Part shown: one piece after another, positions 5,918 to 7,444 of the stretch
How the letters are laid out: the number at the start of each line of letters is the position of its first letter
Position numbering within the stretch: position 1 is the stretch's first letter
Source of the DNA: Frankiales bacterium
Lineage (GTDB): Bacteria; Actinomycetota; Actinomycetes; Mycobacteriales; SCTD01
Reading direction: 5' to 3'
Assembly: GCA_025464915.1 (NCBI GenBank)
Contig: JAODNF010000318.1
Location: forward strand, 1 to 7,444
Length of the DNA: 7,444 nucleotides
The notes under the pieces: model-generated
The model's input: only the letters and a program-made list of their open reading frames with translations
Told to the model about the DNA's origin: nothing
Database searches by the model: none
Translations under genes and position numbers: made by a program

Positions 5918-6646
5918 ATGGACAGCACTCCGGCGATCGAGCGGGCACTGGCCGTCGTGGCCCACCCGGACGACATCGACTTCGGCGCCGCCGGGACGAT
6001 AGCGGCGTGGGTGGGCGAGGGCATCGAGGTGACCTACCTGCTCTGCACGGACGGCGACGCGGGCGGCTTCGACCCCGCCGTCGCGCGCTCCGACATCGCC
6101 GGGATCCGGCAGGAGGAGCAGCGCGCAGCGGCCAAGGAGGTCGGCGTCACGGACGTCCGCTTCCTCGGTCACAAGGACGGCCAGCTCGTCCCGTCCTTCG
6201 AGCTGCGCCGCGACATCAGCCGCGTCATCAGGCAGGTACGGCCTCAGCGGCTGCTCATGCAGAGCCCCGAGATCAACTGGGAGCGCATCGGCGCATCGCA
6301 CCCCGACCACCGCGCCGCCGGTGAGGCGACCCTCAACGCCGTCTACCCCGACGCGCGCAACCCCTTCACGCACGTCGAGCTGCTGCAGGACGAGGGCCTC
6401 GACGCGTGGACGGTGCACGACGTCTGGGTGATGGCCGCCGGTCAGTCCGCGGGCGCCAACCGCTGGGTCGACGTCACCGACACCTTCGACCGCAAGGTCG
6501 CCGCCCTGCGCCAGCACGTCAGCCAGACCGCCCACATGGAGGACCTGGAGGGCATGCTGCGCGGCTGGCTCGGCGCCAACGCCGTCGCCGGGGGCCTGCC
6601 CGAGGGCCGGCTCGCCGAGTCGTTCCGGGTCGTCGCGGTCCCGTAG
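5918..6646 (+). CDS. LmbE/PIG-L family zinc-dependent N-acetylglucosaminyl deacetylase
   Basis: 242 residues. The family removes acetyl groups from GlcNAc-containing substrates; relatives include MshB (mycothiol synthesis) and Mca (mycothiol conjugate amidase), but I cannot assign the substrate. The N-terminal strand leads into AHPDDIDFG (15-23), where H16 and D19 are predicted zinc ligands and D18 the catalytic base by analogy with MshB. ASHPDHRAAG (127-135) supplies H131 as third zinc ligand and H128 as the second active-site His. LLCTDGDAGG (41-50) is the Rossmann-like strand-loop that follows in this family. The length is shorter than typical MshB and Mca (about 290-300), which argues for a general LmbE protein. 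ATG 5918 has no clear Shine-Dalgarno; MDSTPAIERALAVVAHPDD is a natural start, and longer readings would overlap the PAC2 gene. It diverges from PAC2 and converges with the small membrane gene (3-nt gap). Confidence 0.9.
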   Translation: MDSTPAIERALAVVAHPDDIDFGAAGTIAAWVGEGIEVTYLLCTDGDAGGFDPAVARSDIAGIRQEEQRAAAKEVGVTDVRFLGHKDGQLVPSFELRRDISRVIRQVRPQRLLMQSPEINWERIGASHPDHRAAGEATLNAVYPDARNPFTHVELLQDEGLDAWTVHDVWVMAAGQSAGANRWVDVTDTFDRKVAALRQHVSQTAHMEDLEGMLRGWLGANAVAGGLPEGRLAESFRVVAVP

Positions 6647-6649
6647 CGC

Positions 6650-6970
6650 TCAGGCCTCGTGGGCGCCCTGGTAGCCGCCGACCTCGGTCTCCGCGGCGGA
6701 CAGCAGCGCGAGCGTGAGGGCCGGCGCCCAGCACAGCAGCGGGACGGGCAGCACGAGCAGCAGCGTGTGCCTGATCGCCAGCAGGCCGATCACTGCCGCC
6801 AGAGCCAGCAGCGCAAGCTGGACGCCGCCCCAGCGGGTTGCCGAGAAGCGCCGTCGCTCGGCCATGTCGACGGTGACGACGAACGGCAGGGCCGTCAGGG
6901 CGGCGGCCAGCGCACTGACCGCGCCCACGACGACGACCGCGATCACGACGGACAGCAGCATCACGAGCAC
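6650..6970 (-). CDS. Small membrane protein of unknown function, three predicted transmembrane helices
   Basis: 106 residues, not recognised. Predicted helices lie at about 4-30, 49-66 and 68-90, with a basic loop AERRRFSATR (37-46) that should be cytoplasmic, followed by a short acidic/polar C-terminal tail SAAETEVGGYQGAHEA (91-106). No catalytic motif is visible. GTG 6970 is chosen because TACGCT (6977-6982 on this strand) lies exactly 6 nt before it, fitting a leaderless start; the ATG at 6961 is the alternative, and the longer reading back to 7405 would run antisense through the release-factor gene. It diverges from the acVLRF1-like gene with only 22 bp between starts, so the two are likely controlled together. 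Its stop is 3 bp from the stop of the deacetylase gene. Confidence 0.7.
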   Translation of the reverse strand: MLVMLLSVVIAVVVVGAVSALAAALTALPFVVTVDMAERRRFSATRWGGVQLALLALAAVIGLLAIRHTLLLVLPVPLLCWAPALTLALLSAAETEVGGYQGAHEA

Positions 6971-6976
6971 ACGCGG

Positions 6977-6986
6977 AGCGTAGCCT
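6977..6986. promoter_or_regulatory. Symmetric bidirectional promoter: two -10 boxes sharing one TA step
   Basis: The plus strand reads AGCGTAGCCT. TAGCCT (6981-6986) is 6 nt before the plus-strand GTG at 6993. On the minus strand TACGCT (6982 down to 6977) is 6 nt before the minus-strand GTG at 6970. The TA at 6981-6982 serves both boxes. The minus promoter also has TCGACG (7004-6999) as a 4/6 match to TTGACA with a 16-nt spacer; the plus promoter has no clear -35. Polymerase should be able to bind in only one direction at a time. Confidence 0.6.
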
Positions 6987-6992
6987 CGCGAC

Positions 6993-7444
6993 GTGCCCCG
7001 TCGACCCGCTGCCGGTGGCGGGTTCTGGGTGACGGTCCCGCCCGCCCGGCTCGCCCGCTGGCTCGCCGGCTTCGCCGAGCGGCACGGCGAGGTCCTCACG
7101 ACCTCGGGCGCTGACGAGGTCGTGCTGCTCGCCGCGGACGGCTCGGAGGCGCTGGTCGAGGTGCCGTTCGCACCGCTGACCGGTGACCTGCTCGAGCACG
7201 TCCTGCGCGAACGGACCGTCGGCGTCCTACTGGCCCGCAAGGGCGGCCACGCGGCAGGTGTGTTCGTCGGTGACCGGCTGGTCGCCAGCAAGGTCGGCAG
7301 CCGCCACGTCCAGGGCCGCACGGCGGCCGGGGGCTGGTCCCAGCAGCGGTTCGCGCGCCGCCGCGAGGGCCAGGCGGCCGTCGCGTCGCAGGCGGCGGCG
7401 GACACCGCGGCGAGGATCTTCGACGGGTACGACCTGGACGCGCT
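6993..7444 (+). CDS. acVLRF1-like peptidyl-tRNA hydrolase/release factor (Vms1/eRF1-related), N-terminal part, runs off window
   Basis: 150 codons are present and the frame is open at the edge. It resembles actinobacterial Vms1-like release factors, eRF1-fold proteins thought to free nascent chains from peptidyl-tRNA on stalled ribosomes. The visible part has a basic, Gly-rich N terminus, a helical segment (VPPARLARWLAGFAERHG, 15-32), strands with VVLLAADGSEALVEVPF (43-59), then VGVLLARKGGHAAGVFVGD (76-94) and the signature loop AAGGWSQQRFARRREGQ (111-127). The Gly/Gln loop corresponds to the catalytic GGQ-type loop of release factors; Q117 or Q118 would be the key residue. A charged helix (about 128-144) follows. 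GTG 6993 has no Shine-Dalgarno but lies 6 nt after TAGCCT, fitting leaderless translation. The family name rests on recognition of the GGWSQQRF loop, not on a search. Confidence 0.72.
   Translation, partial: MPRRPAAGGGFWVTVPPARLARWLAGFAERHGEVLTTSGADEVVLLAADGSEALVEVPFAPLTGDLLEHVLRERTVGVLLARKGGHAAGVFVGDRLVASKVGSRHVQGRTAAGGWSQQRFARRREGQAAVASQAAADTAARIFDGYDLDA

Noticed and set aside
5216..6535. 439-codon minus-strand frame over the PAC2 and deacetylase genes
   Set aside because: It overlaps two well-recognised genes in other frames and its translation shows no family motif.
6640..6656. Terminator between the convergent deacetylase and membrane-protein genes
   Set aside because: The gap is 3 bp and only a short AGCGCT palindrome is seen, with no stable stem or T-run.
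1..7444. tRNA, rRNA, CRISPR, insertion sequence or attachment site
   Set aside because: No cloverleaf, direct-repeat array, transposase motif or terminal inverted repeat was found on reading both strands.

Overview
The window looks like a stretch of chromosome from a high-GC actinobacterium. The evidence is very GC-rich coding sequence with strong third-position G/C, many GTG starts, several starts that look leaderless (a TANNNT box 6-7 nt before an RTG codon), and families typical of actinobacteria: a PcrA/UvrD1-type helicase, a SigE-family sigma factor, a PAC2 protein, an LmbE/PIG-L deacetylase and an acVLRF1-like release factor. A lineage near Nocardioidaceae or its relatives is a guess only. 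I see no mobile element, CRISPR array, tRNA or rRNA.

Layout, left to right. (1) Positions 1-2061, minus strand: most of pcrA, with its 3' end beyond the left edge. Its reading frame is intact on both sides of a single in-frame amber codon at 1060-1062. (2) Positions 2071-2170: a divergent promoter region. (3) Positions 2145-4946, plus strand: a compact operon made of a possible 9-codon leaderless upstream ORF, a SigE-family sigma factor, a membrane-anchored protein with a beta-rich ectodomain, and a second, probably secreted paralogue of that ectodomain. Each junction is an overlap (GTGA, GTGA, GTGCTGA). (4) Positions 4960-5862, minus: a PAC2-family protein, convergent with the operon. (5) Positions 5918-6646, plus: an LmbE/PIG-L zinc deacetylase, divergent from PAC2. 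(6) Positions 6650-6970, minus: a small three-helix membrane protein of unknown function. (7) Position 6993 to the right edge, plus: the N-terminal part of an acVLRF1-like peptidyl-tRNA hydrolase/release factor.

The part most likely to be an undescribed system is the sigma operon. The usual zinc-binding anti-sigma gene is absent. In its place are two tandem, diverged copies of one extracytoplasmic domain. Each copy has exactly two cysteines, one at the start of the domain and one as the last residue of the protein. One copy is tethered to the membrane behind a cytoplasmic tail of about 40 residues. The other has lost that tail and has a signal-peptide-like N terminus. This suggests a membrane sensor/anti-sigma factor plus a soluble decoy, partner or ligand-binding copy; the functional reading is inference.

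Two smaller signals also stand out. Genes 6 and 7 are separated by only 22 bp, in which two -10 boxes on opposite strands share one TA step, so two leaderless GTG messages appear to start from one symmetric bidirectional promoter. The amber codon inside pcrA, usually an important housekeeping gene, is either a sequencing error, a real inactivation or a readthrough site.
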